64,000 nucleotides of DNA from Luteimonas arsenica (GCF_004352825.1 NZ_SJRW01000001.1:744001-808000); one strand, 5' to 3'; numbered from the stretch's first letter, positions 38,791 through 48,607 are shown. The notes: generated from the sequence alone by a model not told the origin. Numbers and translations: made by a program.

Positions 38791-39014
38791 GTCGCGGCCT
38801 CCGCGTGGACGCGCACCTCGGCATCGCCCAGCACTACCACCTGGCCGGCGCGGATCTTGGCCGTCTTCCGCGACTCCACCACGCCGTCCACGCGCACCGC
38901 GCCCGAGGCGACCAGCGCCTTGCCGGCGCCGCCGCTGTCGCACAGGCCGGCGAGCTTGAGCAACTGATTGAGTTCGACGTAGTCGCCTTCCAGCTCGAAA
39001 TCGATGGCGTGCAT
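38787..39014 (-). CDS. S4 domain RNA-binding protein (YbcJ-like)
   Basis: A 75-residue stand-alone S4 domain: FELEGDYVELNQLLKLAGL, GGAGKALVASGAVRVDGVVE and VVVLGDAEVRV cover the whole fold. Such proteins (YbcJ type) probably bind structured RNA or ribosomes. The ATG at 39014 starts exactly at the domain. It overlaps the lemA GTG by 4 bases, so it heads the S4-lemA-DUF2207-ABC run. Confidence 0.88.
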   Translation of the reverse strand: MHAIDFELEGDYVELNQLLKLAGLCDSGGAGKALVASGAVRVDGVVESRKTAKIRAGQVVVLGDAEVRVHAEAAT

Positions 39015-39081
39015 GCAGGTTCCGTGGACTGTCCAGCTGGAAGCGTAGCGCAGCGGGTGCAATGGCGTGGTGTCGGCCGGA

Positions 39082-39864
39082 TCAGGGCATCGGGACGCGG
39101 ACGGCCTGCCCGTCGAGGTCCAGCAGCAGGCCCTCGCGGTCGATGGCGGTGATGGTGGCGTCACCGACGCGGTCGCCCTCCACCTTGCGCTGGCCGTCGA
39201 CCACGGCGAAGCGGCGCGATGGGTCCTCGTTCCACATGTGCATGCTGAGCTTCATCGCCGGCAGGCGCTGGCGCTGGCTGGGGACGAGTTCGGCGATGCG
39301 CGGGATGGTGGTGGTCCGCGGTGGCGGAGCGGGAGTGGCGGGCCCGGGTTCAGTGCCGGGTGCGGGAGCGGGCAGGGGAGCCACGGTTTCCGGTGCCGGC
39401 GTGGGCGCGGCGGCAGGGGGCACGGCCTGGGGCGATCCGGCCAGCGGCGTGGTTCCGGCCTCGTCTTCGGCTTCGGCAGCCGCGCCGGCCTCGGTGCGCA
39501 CGGCGGTGGGCGGTGGGGCGGGAGGCGTGTCGTCGTACGGCTGGATGCGGTCGACGCGCGGGAAGGCGTCGGCATCGATGGCGGGCGCGCCGTCCGGTAC
39601 TCCGGCCGCGGAGGCGTTGGGGGCTTCCGCGATGCGGGGGGCGCTGTCGACGGGTGCATCGGCGCCGCTTTCGCCGCCGTCACGCGGCCACAGGAAAGCC
39701 AGCACGAACAGCGCCAGCAGCGCGACGCCGGTGATCCAGGCCAGCGCCGGCAGGGTGCGGCGCTTCGGCACCGCGGCTGGCGGCAGTTCCACGCGCAGGT
39801 CGGGTGCGTCGCCGCGACGTCGCTCGGCTTCGGACTTGCGCAGGGCTTCGAGGATCAGGGACAT
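39082..39864 (-). CDS. gspB: General secretion pathway protein B-like (GspB/ExeB)
   Basis: A 260-residue bitopic inner-membrane protein. It starts MSLILEALRKSEAERRRG, the hallmark of GspB-like proteins, then a membrane helix (about 41-58), a long Pro/Ala-rich periplasmic linker, and a C-terminal T2SSB domain (PSQRQRLPAMKLSMHMWNED). With GspA it helps the type II secretin cross peptidoglycan. It lies 9 bases after gspA. Confidence 0.9.
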   Translation of the reverse strand: MSLILEALRKSEAERRRGDAPDLRVELPPAAVPKRRTLPALAWITGVALLALFVLAFLWPRDGGESGADAPVDSAPRIAEAPNASAAGVPDGAPAIDADAFPRVDRIQPYDDTPPAPPPTAVRTEAGAAAEAEDEAGTTPLAGSPQAVPPAAAPTPAPETVAPLPAPAPGTEPGPATPAPPPRTTTIPRIAELVPSQRQRLPAMKLSMHMWNEDPSRRFAVVDGQRKVEGDRVGDATITAIDREGLLLDLDGQAVRVPMP

Positions 39865-39873
39865 GCGCGGGCC

Positions 39874-41595
39874 TCAGTCCAGGCGTCGGGCCAGGCGCGG
39901 GCCGGCGTCGCCGGCGGCCAGCGCGAACAGGGTCTCGGGGCCGACCACGCCGTCCACGGTGAGGCCGCGCGCGCGCTGGAAGCGGCGCACCGAGTCGGCC
40001 AGGGCAGCGTCGAAGGGCGTACCCGCAGGCATGGGGCTGGCGACGCCCTCGCGCACCAGGCGCTCGCGCAGCCAGTCGATGGCCTCGCCATGCGAGCCGC
40101 GGGCGGGCGGTGGCACCAGATCGGTCGAGGCGCGCCAGACCGCGGCGTAGCGTCCGTTCCACGCGCGCTGCAGGCTCGCGCGCTCGACGTCGATCAGTGA
40201 GTGGTCGAGCAGCAGGCGCACGCTGCGGCCGTCGCTGCCCAGCAGCAGGGCGCGTGCGCTTTCGCCATCCGCCGAAAGCTCCAGCAGGGCGGGGCGGCCG
40301 ATCGCCAGCAGCCGATCCAGGTGCGCCGTGCCGCGGACGCAGTAGGTGCCGGCGGCGAGCACCGGCGAGCAGGCGCTGGCGGCCCGTGCATCGTCGGGCG
40401 TCTGCGGCAGGCCCCAGGCGGCAAGCATCGCCTGCCAGGCGGCTTCGCTGGCCGCTGGGTGGGTGGCGGCACGGATACGTACGTCGAAACCCTCGGGATC
40501 GACCGGGAGCGAGGGCGCCGATGCTGTCGCGGCGCCTGCCTCGGGCATGGTCCCGGATGTGTGGCCGTCAGCGTCTGCGACGCCACCGCCACCGCCAGCG
40601 GCCGCAGCCGCCCGGGCGGCGTCAGATTCCGCAGGCGCGGGCATTGTTTCGCCGTCGGCGTGGTCATCGCTGCCGTTCGGCGGAGACAGGAGTGCGGCAA
40701 GACCCACCGCCAGCGCGGCCGTGATCCCGAGCCCCGCGGCCACCGGCAGCCAGCGCCGTCCGCGTGCGCCCGTGGCCGCCGAGGGCGGCAGCGCCTCGCG
40801 CGCGGCTTCCTCGACGAGCGCCGCGTCGATGCCGGCGCGATCGCGCGCGTAGCCGGCGAGCAGGCTGCGTTCGGCGATCACGTTCACCAGCCGCGGGATG
40901 CCGCCGCTGCGCAGGTGGATGCGCTGCACCGCGCCGTCGTCGAAGGGGAAATGCTGGCCGCCGGCCACGCGGAAGCGGTGGCGCAGGTAGGCGGTGGTGC
41001 CGGCAACGTCGAGCGGTGTCAGGTGGAAGCGCGCGGTGATGCGCTGCGCCAGCTGCCGCAGTCCCGGCTCGGCGAGCATGTCGCGCAGCTCGGGCTGCCC
41101 GACCAGGATGATCTGCAGCAGCTTCTGGGTGTCGGTTTCGAGATTGGTCAGCAGGCGCACCTGTTCCAGCGTCTCCACCGGCAGCGCCTGCGCCTCGTCG
41201 ATCACCAGCACCACGCGCAGGCCCTGGGCGTAGGCCTCGAGCAGGTGGGCGTTGAGCGCATCGACCAGGGCCTTGGCGTTGCCGCGGCGGCCGTCGATGT
41301 CGATGTGCAGCTCCTCGCACACCGTTTCCAGCAGCTGCACCGGATCCTGGCGAGGGTTGAGCACCAGGGCCACGCGCGCGTTGTCCGGCAGCTGGCCCAG
41401 CAGCAGCCGGCTGAGCGTGGTCTTGCCGGTGCCGACCTCGCCGGTCAGCTGCACGAAACCGCCGCCGCCGCCCTGGGTGATGCCGAACAGCAGGTGCGCG
41501 AGCGCGTCGCGGTGGCGTTCGCCGAGGAAGACGAAGCGCGGGTCCGGCGTGATCGAGAACGGCGGCTCGGCGAGCCCGTAGTGCCCGAGGTACAT
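39874..41595 (-). CDS. gspA: ExeA/GspA-type AAA ATPase with peptidoglycan-binding domain
   Basis: A 573-residue protein. The cytoplasmic AAA domain has Walker A TGEVGTGKTT (51-60) and Walker B VVLVIDEAQALP (near 125); a membrane helix follows at about 283-305; the periplasmic part includes a peptidoglycan-binding domain at the C terminus (SVRRFQRARGLTVDGVVGPE). GspA uses ATP and peptidoglycan binding to place the secretin. It is paired with gspB; the other type II secretion genes are not in this window. Confidence 0.93.
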   Translation of the reverse strand: MYLGHYGLAEPPFSITPDPRFVFLGERHRDALAHLLFGITQGGGGGFVQLTGEVGTGKTTLSRLLLGQLPDNARVALVLNPRQDPVQLLETVCEELHIDIDGRRGNAKALVDALNAHLLEAYAQGLRVVLVIDEAQALPVETLEQVRLLTNLETDTQKLLQIILVGQPELRDMLAEPGLRQLAQRITARFHLTPLDVAGTTAYLRHRFRVAGGQHFPFDDGAVQRIHLRSGGIPRLVNVIAERSLLAGYARDRAGIDAALVEEAAREALPPSAATGARGRRWLPVAAGLGITAALAVGLAALLSPPNGSDDHADGETMPAPAESDAARAAAAAGGGGGVADADGHTSGTMPEAGAATASAPSLPVDPEGFDVRIRAATHPAASEAAWQAMLAAWGLPQTPDDARAASACSPVLAAGTYCVRGTAHLDRLLAIGRPALLELSADGESARALLLGSDGRSVRLLLDHSLIDVERASLQRAWNGRYAAVWRASTDLVPPPARGSHGEAIDWLRERLVREGVASPMPAGTPFDAALADSVRRFQRARGLTVDGVVGPETLFALAAGDAGPRLARRLD

Positions 41596-41599
41596 GCGC

Positions 41600-42541
41600 T
41601 CAGTCTGTCACGTCGCGCGACTCGCCGACGGCCAGGGCTTCCGGGTGCGTGATCCGTCGCGGCCGCGCCAGCACCGGGTGCAGCAGCACCGCGCCGAGGA
41701 TGATCGCCACGCCCAGGTAGAAGGGCAGGCTCAGCTCCTGCTGCTCGGACAGCAGCACGATCGCCAGCACGATGGCGTAGATCGGCTCCAGATTGACCGC
41801 GAGCTGCGCCGAGAACGCGCTCATGTGCCGCAGTGCCACCAGCGACAACGCGAACGGAAACAGGGTGCAGGCGAAGGCGAGCAGCAGCAGGTAGCCGGCA
41901 TCCGCCGCGCCGGGCAGCACGAACAGCGGCCCGGCCAGGGCCGGGAACAGGTAGGGCATCAGCGGCGCGAGCAGGGTCAGCGCGATGGCGCCGGCGCCCA
42001 GCTCCACCGCCGTCACCACCAGCGGGTCGGCGTGTTCGACCAGGCGCTTGTTGAGCGAACCGAACAGGGCCACGAACAGCGCCGACAGCGCGCCGACGGC
42101 CACGCCGATGCGCATGCCGTCGGGAATGCCGCCGACCACCAGGGCCACGCCGGGGAGTACGCCGATCCCCAGCGCCAGTTCGGCACGCGAGAAACGCCGC
42201 TTCGCGAGCTTCGGCTCGATCATCGCCACGAACACCGTGGCCAGCGCCATGCAGGTCGCCGCCACCGAGGCGTTGGCCAGCTTCACCGAGCCGTAGAAGG
42301 TCAGCCAGTGCAGGGCCACCAGCACGCCGATGCCGGCGTAGGACAGCAGCAGCCTCCGCGGCAGCGCGCGCAGCCCGCGCCAGACCCGCGGCAGCAGGGC
42401 CAGCGCCGCGGCCACCAGGAGCATCCGCCACCACACCAGTGGCAGCGCCGGCAGCGTGATCAGCTTGCCGAGGATGGCGGTGAAGCCCCAGAGCAGGACG
42501 CAGAGGTGGATCTGCAGCTGGGCCTTGGCAGTCGGGGTCAT
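41600..42541 (-). CDS. EamA-type (DMT) transporter
   Basis: A 313-residue protein with ten predicted membrane helices arranged as two EamA repeats, the first starting LCVLLWGFTAILGKLI and the second near ALSALFVALFGSLNKRL. Drug/metabolite exporters of this family move amino acids or other metabolites; substrate unknown. Its stop lies 4 bases before the gspA ATG, so transcription may continue into gspAB. Confidence 0.9.
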   Translation of the reverse strand: MTPTAKAQLQIHLCVLLWGFTAILGKLITLPALPLVWWRMLLVAAALALLPRVWRGLRALPRRLLLSYAGIGVLVALHWLTFYGSVKLANASVAATCMALATVFVAMIEPKLAKRRFSRAELALGIGVLPGVALVVGGIPDGMRIGVAVGALSALFVALFGSLNKRLVEHADPLVVTAVELGAGAIALTLLAPLMPYLFPALAGPLFVLPGAADAGYLLLLAFACTLFPFALSLVALRHMSAFSAQLAVNLEPIYAIVLAIVLLSEQQELSLPFYLGVAIILGAVLLHPVLARPRRITHPEALAVGESRDVTD

Positions 42542-42607
42542 GGCGTGGCGCCGTGGACGGGAGCGTGATTATCCCGGATCCGCCGACCTTCTTCCCCGCA
42601 AGTTCCG

Positions 42608-42622
42608 CCCCATCCGCCCTTC
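42608..42622. repeat. CCCCATCCGCCCTTC repeat copy at the MFS gene end
   Basis: Identical to 32579-32593 in dnaE2. It overlaps the stop codon of the MFS gene, so the repeat supplies the last codons. It is part of a dispersed C-rich element. Confidence 0.45.
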
Positions 42623-43898
42623 AGGAGGAAAGTCGGCGCTGGGCACGGGCCAGCCAGGCGCCGTTCGCCGCCCACACCAGGGCGATGCCCGAGCCGATCA
42701 CCATCGCCACCGCCGGCTGCTGCGCGACCATGTCGATGCCCGCCTTGACCCAGCCGCTGACCGCATCCGCGCCGCGGTAGACCACGGTGTCGTTGAAGTT
42801 CTTGGCCTTGTACTTCGCTTCCGGCGCGACCACGGTGTACAGCATCTCGCGGCCCGGGCGCACGAAGGCGTATTCGCCGGCGCGACGCACCACCATCACC
42901 ACCGCCAGCACCGCGAACACGGGCGCGAACGCCAGCCACAGGAAGCCGCCCGCGACCACCAGCGGTACCGCCACCAGCAGCACGCCCACGCCCAGGCTGC
43001 GCGCGACGCGGCCGGTGATGAACAGCTGCGACACGATCGCCAGCGTCTGCACCACGGTGTCGATGATGCCGAAGACGCGGGTCTGGTCCTTGGGGTCGGG
43101 GAAGCGTGCCTCCACCAGGGCCGCCTGCTCGAAATAGAGGAAGGTGGTGACGCTGGCCAGCAGCAGCACGAAGACGCCGATGCCAAGCAGGTAGGGCGAC
43201 TTCAGCACGTCGACCGCGCCGGCAAAGGGGCTGCCGCCCAGCGGGCGCTGGCTGGGCATGTCCGCGCCCGCGGGTAGCGGGCGTGCGTCGCGCCAGGCGT
43301 GGACGCGCCTGGCCGCGACCGCGGCCGCGGCCAGCAGTGCCGCGGACAGCACCGACAGCCCCGTATAGCCCAGGGGGCCGACCAGGAACACGCCCAGCAT
43401 CGGCCCGACCAGGCCACCCAGGCTGGCGCCGCCGGCCATCAGCGCGAACAGCCGCTTCGACTGCGCCGTGGTGAACACGTCCACCAGCACGCTCCAGGCC
43501 ACCGAGATCGCGATCAGGTTGAACACCGACAGCCAGATGTAGAACGTGCGTGCGATCCAGGGATCGCCGGGCTTCAGCGCGAAGCAGGCGGCGAACGCCA
43601 GCAGGTTGGCGACGAAGAAGGCGTAGACCCAGTACAGGATGTGCCGCCGGCGCACGCGGCCGGCGATCCAGCCGAACAGCGGCATCGCCGCCAGCGTCGC
43701 CACGAAGGTGCCGGTGAACAGCCACTGCAGGTTGCGCACGCCGCCGGCGATGCCCATGGTCTCGCGGACCGGCCGCAGCATGAAGTAGCCCGCGAACAGC
43801 AGGAAGAACATGACGAAGCCGGCGACCACTGCGCCGGCTTCGTCTTCCTCCACGTTGAACGCGCGCTGCAGCCAGCGCTGGATGCCGTTCGCCATCAT
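42621..43898 (-). CDS. MFS/NTP-transporter-like membrane protein
   Basis: A 425-residue transporter with about twelve membrane helices. The segment GYFMLRPVRETMGIAGGV near residue 38 is typical of a subgroup of MFS proteins distantly related to ADP/ATP translocases (Npt/Tlc-like). The substrate is unknown. Two adjacent ATGs begin directly at the aldo/keto reductase stop, so the two genes are co-transcribed. Confidence 0.82.
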   Translation of the reverse strand: MMANGIQRWLQRAFNVEEDEAGAVVAGFVMFFLLFAGYFMLRPVRETMGIAGGVRNLQWLFTGTFVATLAAMPLFGWIAGRVRRRHILYWVYAFFVANLLAFAACFALKPGDPWIARTFYIWLSVFNLIAISVAWSVLVDVFTTAQSKRLFALMAGGASLGGLVGPMLGVFLVGPLGYTGLSVLSAALLAAAAVAARRVHAWRDARPLPAGADMPSQRPLGGSPFAGAVDVLKSPYLLGIGVFVLLLASVTTFLYFEQAALVEARFPDPKDQTRVFGIIDTVVQTLAIVSQLFITGRVARSLGVGVLLVAVPLVVAGGFLWLAFAPVFAVLAVVMVVRRAGEYAFVRPGREMLYTVVAPEAKYKAKNFNDTVVYRGADAVSGWVKAGIDMVAQQPAVAMVIGSGIALVWAANGAWLARAQRRLSS

Positions 43899-44864
43899 TC
43901 AGCTGAACATCCCGACCAGTTCCTCCTGCTGCGCCGCGGTCAGCAGTTCGCCGTGGCCGGCGTTGAGCTGGTCGGCCTGGCGGTCCGATTTGCCGGTGGC
44001 AGGGATGACCACGGTCACCGCAGGATGGCTGATCGCGAACTTCAGGAACATCTGCGACCAGGAGGTGACGCCGGCCTCCGCCGCCCAGCCTGGCAGTGCG
44101 CGCCCGCCGACGCGGGCGAACAGCCGGCCGTCGTCGAAGGCGCGGTTGATCATCACCGCCACGCCCTGGTCGGCCGCGGCCGGCAGCAGTCGCGAGGCCG
44201 CGGCCGGCGAGTTCACCGAGTAGTTGACCTGGATGAAGTCCGGCTGCTCGTCCTGCATCGCCTGCAGCAGTTCGCCGTGGGCGCTGGTCAGGTAGTGGGT
44301 CAGGCCGATGTACTTCACCAGGCCCTGCTCCTTGAGTTCGCGGGCGAAGGGCATGGCCTCGGTCAGGTTGCGCAGGTTGTGCACGGCCAGCAGCTCCACG
44401 CGATCGGTGCGCAGGCGGCGCAGCGAGTCGGCCCACTGTGCTTCCAGTTCGGCGCGGCTGTCGGCGGCGAGCTTGGTGGCGAGGAAGCAGCGTTCGCGCC
44501 AACCGCCTTCATCGAGCAGGGCGCCGACCACGTCCTCGGCGTTGCTGTAGTTGGGCGAGGTGTCGATGACGCTGCCACCGCCTTCGAAGAAGATCCGCGC
44601 CACGTCCTTCAGCGTCTGGTATTCCTGCGAATCCAGTGCGACCTCGTAGCTGCCCGAGGTGCCGGCACCGATCACCGGCAGCTGTTCGCCGGTCGAGGGT
44701 ATGGGGCGGGTCAGCATCGGGCCCGTAGCGGGTGCGGGCGTGGCTGTGGCGGTGGTTGCAGCGCCGGTGGTTGGGGCCTCGCGGCTGCATGCGACCAGCG
44801 GCGAAAGCACGATCCCGGTGGCGGCGAGCGAGGCGACGGACAGGAACTCTCGTCGTGACGTCAT
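43899..44864 (-). CDS. Tat-exported aldo/keto reductase
   Basis: A 321-residue aldo/keto reductase barrel with a twin-arginine leader: TSRREFLSVASLAATGIVL, followed by a possible lipobox LVAC (Cys 26). Barrel features include VIDTSPNYSNAEDVV and YIGLTHY. Tat export implies that it folds with NADP(H) in the cytoplasm and works in the periplasm. The usual catalytic Tyr of AKRs seems to be in the SPNYSNAE segment. Substrate unknown. Divergent from the serine hydrolase. Confidence 0.87.
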   Translation of the reverse strand: MTSRREFLSVASLAATGIVLSPLVACSREAPTTGAATTATATPAPATGPMLTRPIPSTGEQLPVIGAGTSGSYEVALDSQEYQTLKDVARIFFEGGGSVIDTSPNYSNAEDVVGALLDEGGWRERCFLATKLAADSRAELEAQWADSLRRLRTDRVELLAVHNLRNLTEAMPFARELKEQGLVKYIGLTHYLTSAHGELLQAMQDEQPDFIQVNYSVNSPAAASRLLPAAADQGVAVMINRAFDDGRLFARVGGRALPGWAAEAGVTSWSQMFLKFAISHPAVTVVIPATGKSDRQADQLNAGHGELLTAAQQEELVGMFS

Positions 44865-44971
44865 GGCGGATCCTCCTGCTGGAACGGGTTCGCCAGGCAG
44901 GCACCTGGCGAGCGTGGGCCAAGGATGCGTGAGGGTCTGGCCAAGCTTCGCACAGTGGCCACCACGGCGCC

Positions 44972-44985
44972 ATGACGGACGTCAT
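44972..44985. promoter_or_regulatory. ATGACGGACGTCAT palindrome in the divergent intergenic region
   Basis: ATGAC-GGAC-GTCAT, with 5-bp arms, sits 107 bases upstream of the aldo/keto reductase and 125 bases upstream of the serine hydrolase. The rest of the 246-base gap (44865-45110) shows no gene. Same half-site type (TGAC-N4-GTCA) as 15294-15309. Confidence 0.35.
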
Positions 44986-45110
44986 TTCGGCGGCGCGGCA
45001 TCCGCGCGCGGGAGCGGTGAATGCGCCGGCCGGGCAAGCCGGCGGCGCGCACGCTTGGCGCACTCGCCGCTGGCACCGATACTGGCCGCTGTCCCCGAAG
45101 GTGCCCCTGC

Positions 45111-46712
45111 ATGCGCAAGCCGACCGTTGCTGCCATCGCCCTCATGCTGTCCCCCATGGCCCTGGTGCCGTTCGCCGCCGCTGCGCAGGACCTGCCGCCG
45201 CCGCTGGCCGGCCTCGACGCACAGGTCGAATCGGTGCGCGAGGCCTTCAAGGTGCCCGGCATCGCCGTGGCCGTGGTGAAGGACGGCGAGGTGGTGTACG
45301 CCGGTGGCTGGGGCCAGCGCGAGGTCGGCAGGCCCGAGGCGGTGGACGCCGACACCCTGTTCTCGATCGCGTCGATCACCAAGGCCTTCACGTCGGCCTC
45401 GCTGTCGATCCTGGCCGACGAGGGCAAGTTGAAGATGGACGACCGCGTGATCGACCACCTGCCCTGGTTCCGCATGGACGATGCCTACATCACCCGCGAG
45501 ATGCGCATCCGCGACCTGCTGGTGCACCGCAGCGGCCTCGGCCTGGGCGCGGGCGACCTGCTGTTCTGGCCGCCCTCGGACTACAGCACCCGCGACGTGG
45601 TCGAGCGCCTCGCGAACGTGCCGATCTCGGGCGGCTTCCGCGACCGCTACGCCTACGACAACGTGCTCTACGCCGTGGCCCAGCTGGTGATCGAAGAGGC
45701 TTCGGGGCAGGCCTATGCCGACTTCGTGCGCGAACGCCTGTTCACGCCGGTGGGCATGGCCGCCACCCGCATCGACAGCAAGGCGCTGCGCCCCACCGAC
45801 ACCAACGTCGCCACCGGCCATGCCCGCGCCGGCTTCACCGGCGATCCGGAGCCGGTGCCGGCGATGTCGTGGTCGAACAACACCGCCGCCGGCGGCATCT
45901 ATTCCAGCGTCAACGACATGGCGAAGTGGATGCGCGTGCAGCTCGACGGCGGCGTGCTTGAAGGTGAGGGCGAGGGGGCGAAGCGCCTGTTCAGCGCGAA
46001 GCGCCACGAGGCGATGTGGTCACTGGTGACGCCGATCCCGATTCGCGAGCCCGCGGTACCGGAGCTTGCGGCCACGAAGCCCAACTTCGCCGGCTACGGC
46101 GAGGCCTGGAGCCTGAGCGACTACCGCGGCCGCAGGCTGGTCTGGCACACCGGCGGCTGGCCGGGCATGGTTTCGCGCCTGACGCTCGTGCCGGAGCTCG
46201 ACCTGGGCGTGGTGGTGCTGACCAACCAGGAGGTGGGTGCGGCCTTCAACGCCATCACCCTGCACGTGCTCGACGCCTACCTGGAGGCGCCGGCGACTGA
46301 CTGGGTCGCGGCGTACTCCGCGGCGCTGGCCAAGGGCAGCGATCGCGCCGAGGAGGACTGGAAGAAGCACGTCGCCGCGCGCGATGCCAGTTCGCAGCCG
46401 TCGCTGCCGCTGCGCGGCTATGCGGCCACCTACCGCGACCGCTGGTACGGCGATGTGGTCGTGGCCGAGGGACGCAAGGGCCTGGAGATGCGCTTCACCC
46501 GCACCCCGCAGCTGGTCGGCGACCTGGAGCACTGGCAGCACGACAGCTTCATCGTGCGCTGGCGCGACCGCACCTTGAACGCCGATGCCTTCGTCAGCTT
46601 CCGGCTCGACCATGACGGCAAGGTCCAGGAGGCGACGATGGAGGCGGTGTCGCCGCTGACCGATTTCAGCTTCGACTTCCACGACCTGCTTCTGAAGCCG
46701 GTAAAGAAGTAG
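45111..46712 (+). CDS. Serine hydrolase of the beta-lactamase/PBP family
   Basis: A 533-residue periplasmic protein with a signal peptide (cleavage near FAAAAQ). The penicillin-binding fold carries S88-I-T-K91 (SxxK), YAYDN (YxN-like) near residue 182 and HTGGWPG near 348. A C-terminal beta domain follows (about 420-533). Class C-like esterases and D-aminopeptidases share this layout; the substrate is unknown and a resistance role should not be assumed. The ATG at 45111 starts the signal peptide. Confidence 0.88.
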   Translation: MRKPTVAAIALMLSPMALVPFAAAAQDLPPPLAGLDAQVESVREAFKVPGIAVAVVKDGEVVYAGGWGQREVGRPEAVDADTLFSIASITKAFTSASLSILADEGKLKMDDRVIDHLPWFRMDDAYITREMRIRDLLVHRSGLGLGAGDLLFWPPSDYSTRDVVERLANVPISGGFRDRYAYDNVLYAVAQLVIEEASGQAYADFVRERLFTPVGMAATRIDSKALRPTDTNVATGHARAGFTGDPEPVPAMSWSNNTAAGGIYSSVNDMAKWMRVQLDGGVLEGEGEGAKRLFSAKRHEAMWSLVTPIPIREPAVPELAATKPNFAGYGEAWSLSDYRGRRLVWHTGGWPGMVSRLTLVPELDLGVVVLTNQEVGAAFNAITLHVLDAYLEAPATDWVAAYSAALAKGSDRAEEDWKKHVAARDASSQPSLPLRGYAATYRDRWYGDVVVAEGRKGLEMRFTRTPQLVGDLEHWQHDSFIVRWRDRTLNADAFVSFRLDHDGKVQEATMEAVSPLTDFSFDFHDLLLKPVKK

Positions 46713-46724
46713 CAGAGCGACGCT

Positions 46725-46767
46725 CTTCCCCCGCAAGCGGGGGAAGGGGTTCCCGCACGCTTGCGGG
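46725..46767. terminator. Tandem hairpins between convergent genes
   Basis: CTTCCCCC-GCAAGC-GGGGGAAG (46725-46746) and CCCGCA-CGCT-TGCGGG (46752-46767) follow the serine hydrolase stop and face the convergent DUF885 stop. The sequence also looks like a copy of a dispersed C-rich intergenic repeat. Confidence 0.65.
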
Positions 46768-46798
46768 ATCGCGCTCTTGCTTGCGAGGGGCGCTCGGC

Positions 46799-48607
46799 CT
46801 ACTGGATCGGTTCGTCGAGCAGCAGCTGTCGGGCGAAGCGCACCGGTGGGGCGCCCTTGGCCAGCACGCTGTCGTGGTAGCGCTTCATGTCGAAGTCTGC
46901 GCCTGCCTTTTCCTCCGCCGCGCGGCGCATGTCGAAGTGCTCCTGCGCGCCGACGAAGTAGGTCGCCAGCTGCGTCGAGGACAGCTGCGCACGGACCCAC
47001 TTGCCCTCGGCTTCGCTCTGCTGCTGGAAGGTCTGGCGGACCATGAGGTCCATCGCCTGCTCCTTCGTCCAGTTGTCGACGTGGATGCCCTGGTCGAGGA
47101 TCGCGTTGCCCACCGAGCGGGCGTAGAACTTCAGCTGCATCAGGCGGAACAGCGGGTCGTTGTCGAGGTAGCCGGCGTCGGCGACCACGCGTTCGGTGTA
47201 AACCGCCCAGCCCTCGGCGAACGGGCCCGAGCGCAGCGCGGCGCGCAGCGTGGACGGATGGTTCGCCGAATGCGCGCCCTCCAGGTAGTGCCCCGGCATC
47301 GCCTCGTGGATCGACAGCACGTGGATCATGCGCTTGTTGTATTCGCGCAGGAACGAGGTGACCTGGGCGTCGTCCCAGTCGTCGGGGATCGGCGAGATCG
47401 CGTAGTAGGTGTCCAGGCCCTTGTCGAGCGGGCCGGGCGAATCGCAGTAGGCCACGGCGACGCCGCGCTGGAACTCCGGCATCAGGATGATCTTCACCGG
47501 GTCGTCGGGCACGGTCACGATGTCGTGTTCGCGCACGAAGTCGGTGGCGACGTCCAGCGTGTACCTGGCGAAGTCGACGACCTCGTCGCGGCCCGGGCGG
47601 TCCTCGTTGGCGAGCTCCATCGCGGCCTCGATCGCTGCCTGCTGCTGGTCGGCGGTGGGCTGGTCGGGCGTCTCCGGCGCGCCCTCGACGTCCTTCAGCA
47701 CGACCCGGGCCACGTCGTACATCTCGCCGCGCACGCGCGCCAGTTCGGCTTCGGCGCGGCTGCGGATCTCCTGGCGCGAGAGCGATGAGTTGAGCGAGAA
47801 GCGCAGCTTCTGGTCGTAGCGCTCGGCGCCGATCCGGAACTCGCCCTTCGCATTAGGCACCAGGGTGCCGTCGAGCCAGGCCTGGTGTTCTTCCACCGCC
47901 GGGCGCAGGGCGACGATGGCGGCGTCCATGCGCTCGCGCTCAGCGCCCTCGAGCTGGTCGAGGTTCGGCGTGATGAAGGTATCGATCAGGGTGAAGATGC
48001 CGCGGTTCTGGCGGGCGACGGTCTCGGCATGGGTCTTCGGAACGCGCGCGGGATCGAGATTTTCGCGCGCCTGCGCCAGCAGGGCCGGGATCTTCTCCAT
48101 GCGCGCGGCGGCGGCGTTCAGGCGCTCGGACAGCGGCGCGAACTCGCGCGCCATCAGGCTGTAGATCGCGCCGCCGGCCAGGCCGCTGTAGGCCTGCGGG
48201 TCCCAGGCCCAGCCCTGCATGGTCTCGAGGTCCCAGAGTGAGCCCTCCAGGTGGTTGCGCAGGATCAGCGCATCGACCTGGTTCTCGCGCGAGAGCGCGG
48301 CGCTGTCGATCGCATCGAGCCCGGCGAGCATGTCGCGGGCCCAGTCGGCGGCCTTCTGCCGTCCTTCGGCGCTGAGGTCGTCGAGCTCGGCATCGAAGCG
48401 GTGGTCGCCGATCTGGGTGGCCGACACCGGCGACAGTGCCAGGCCTTCGTCGAGGAAGCGCGCTGCGAGCGCGGCGAAGGCGCGGTCCTGCTCGCTCTCC
48501 ACCGCGGCCGCGGCGGCGGCGTCGCTGGACGGCGTGGTCGGGGCCTGCCCCTGGCAGGCGGCCAGGGCGAGCGCGAGCAGGGAGGCGGCGAGCAGCGGAC
48601 GGGACAT
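46799..48607 (-). CDS. DUF885 family lipoprotein, putative metallopeptidase
   Basis: A 602-residue lipoprotein (lipobox LALAAC, Cys 18). The DUF885 metal motif reads HEAMPGH from H434, and FAEGWAVYTERV follows at about residue 460. It differs from the DUF885 protein at 7336-9156 in being lipid-anchored and in the motif's inner residues, so the two are paralogues, not a recent duplicate. Substrate unknown; probably a periplasmic dipeptidase-like enzyme. Confidence 0.9.
   Translation of the reverse strand: MSRPLLAASLLALALAACQGQAPTTPSSDAAAAAAVESEQDRAFAALAARFLDEGLALSPVSATQIGDHRFDAELDDLSAEGRQKAADWARDMLAGLDAIDSAALSRENQVDALILRNHLEGSLWDLETMQGWAWDPQAYSGLAGGAIYSLMAREFAPLSERLNAAAARMEKIPALLAQARENLDPARVPKTHAETVARQNRGIFTLIDTFITPNLDQLEGAERERMDAAIVALRPAVEEHQAWLDGTLVPNAKGEFRIGAERYDQKLRFSLNSSLSRQEIRSRAEAELARVRGEMYDVARVVLKDVEGAPETPDQPTADQQQAAIEAAMELANEDRPGRDEVVDFARYTLDVATDFVREHDIVTVPDDPVKIILMPEFQRGVAVAYCDSPGPLDKGLDTYYAISPIPDDWDDAQVTSFLREYNKRMIHVLSIHEAMPGHYLEGAHSANHPSTLRAALRSGPFAEGWAVYTERVVADAGYLDNDPLFRLMQLKFYARSVGNAILDQGIHVDNWTKEQAMDLMVRQTFQQQSEAEGKWVRAQLSSTQLATYFVGAQEHFDMRRAAEEKAGADFDMKRYHDSVLAKGAPPVRFARQLLLDEPIQ

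Noticed and set aside
45111..46712. Serine hydrolase as a class C beta-lactamase resistance gene
   Set aside because: The SxxK fold is shared by many esterases and peptidases, and the extra C-terminal domain is unlike AmpC, so a resistance call is not supported.
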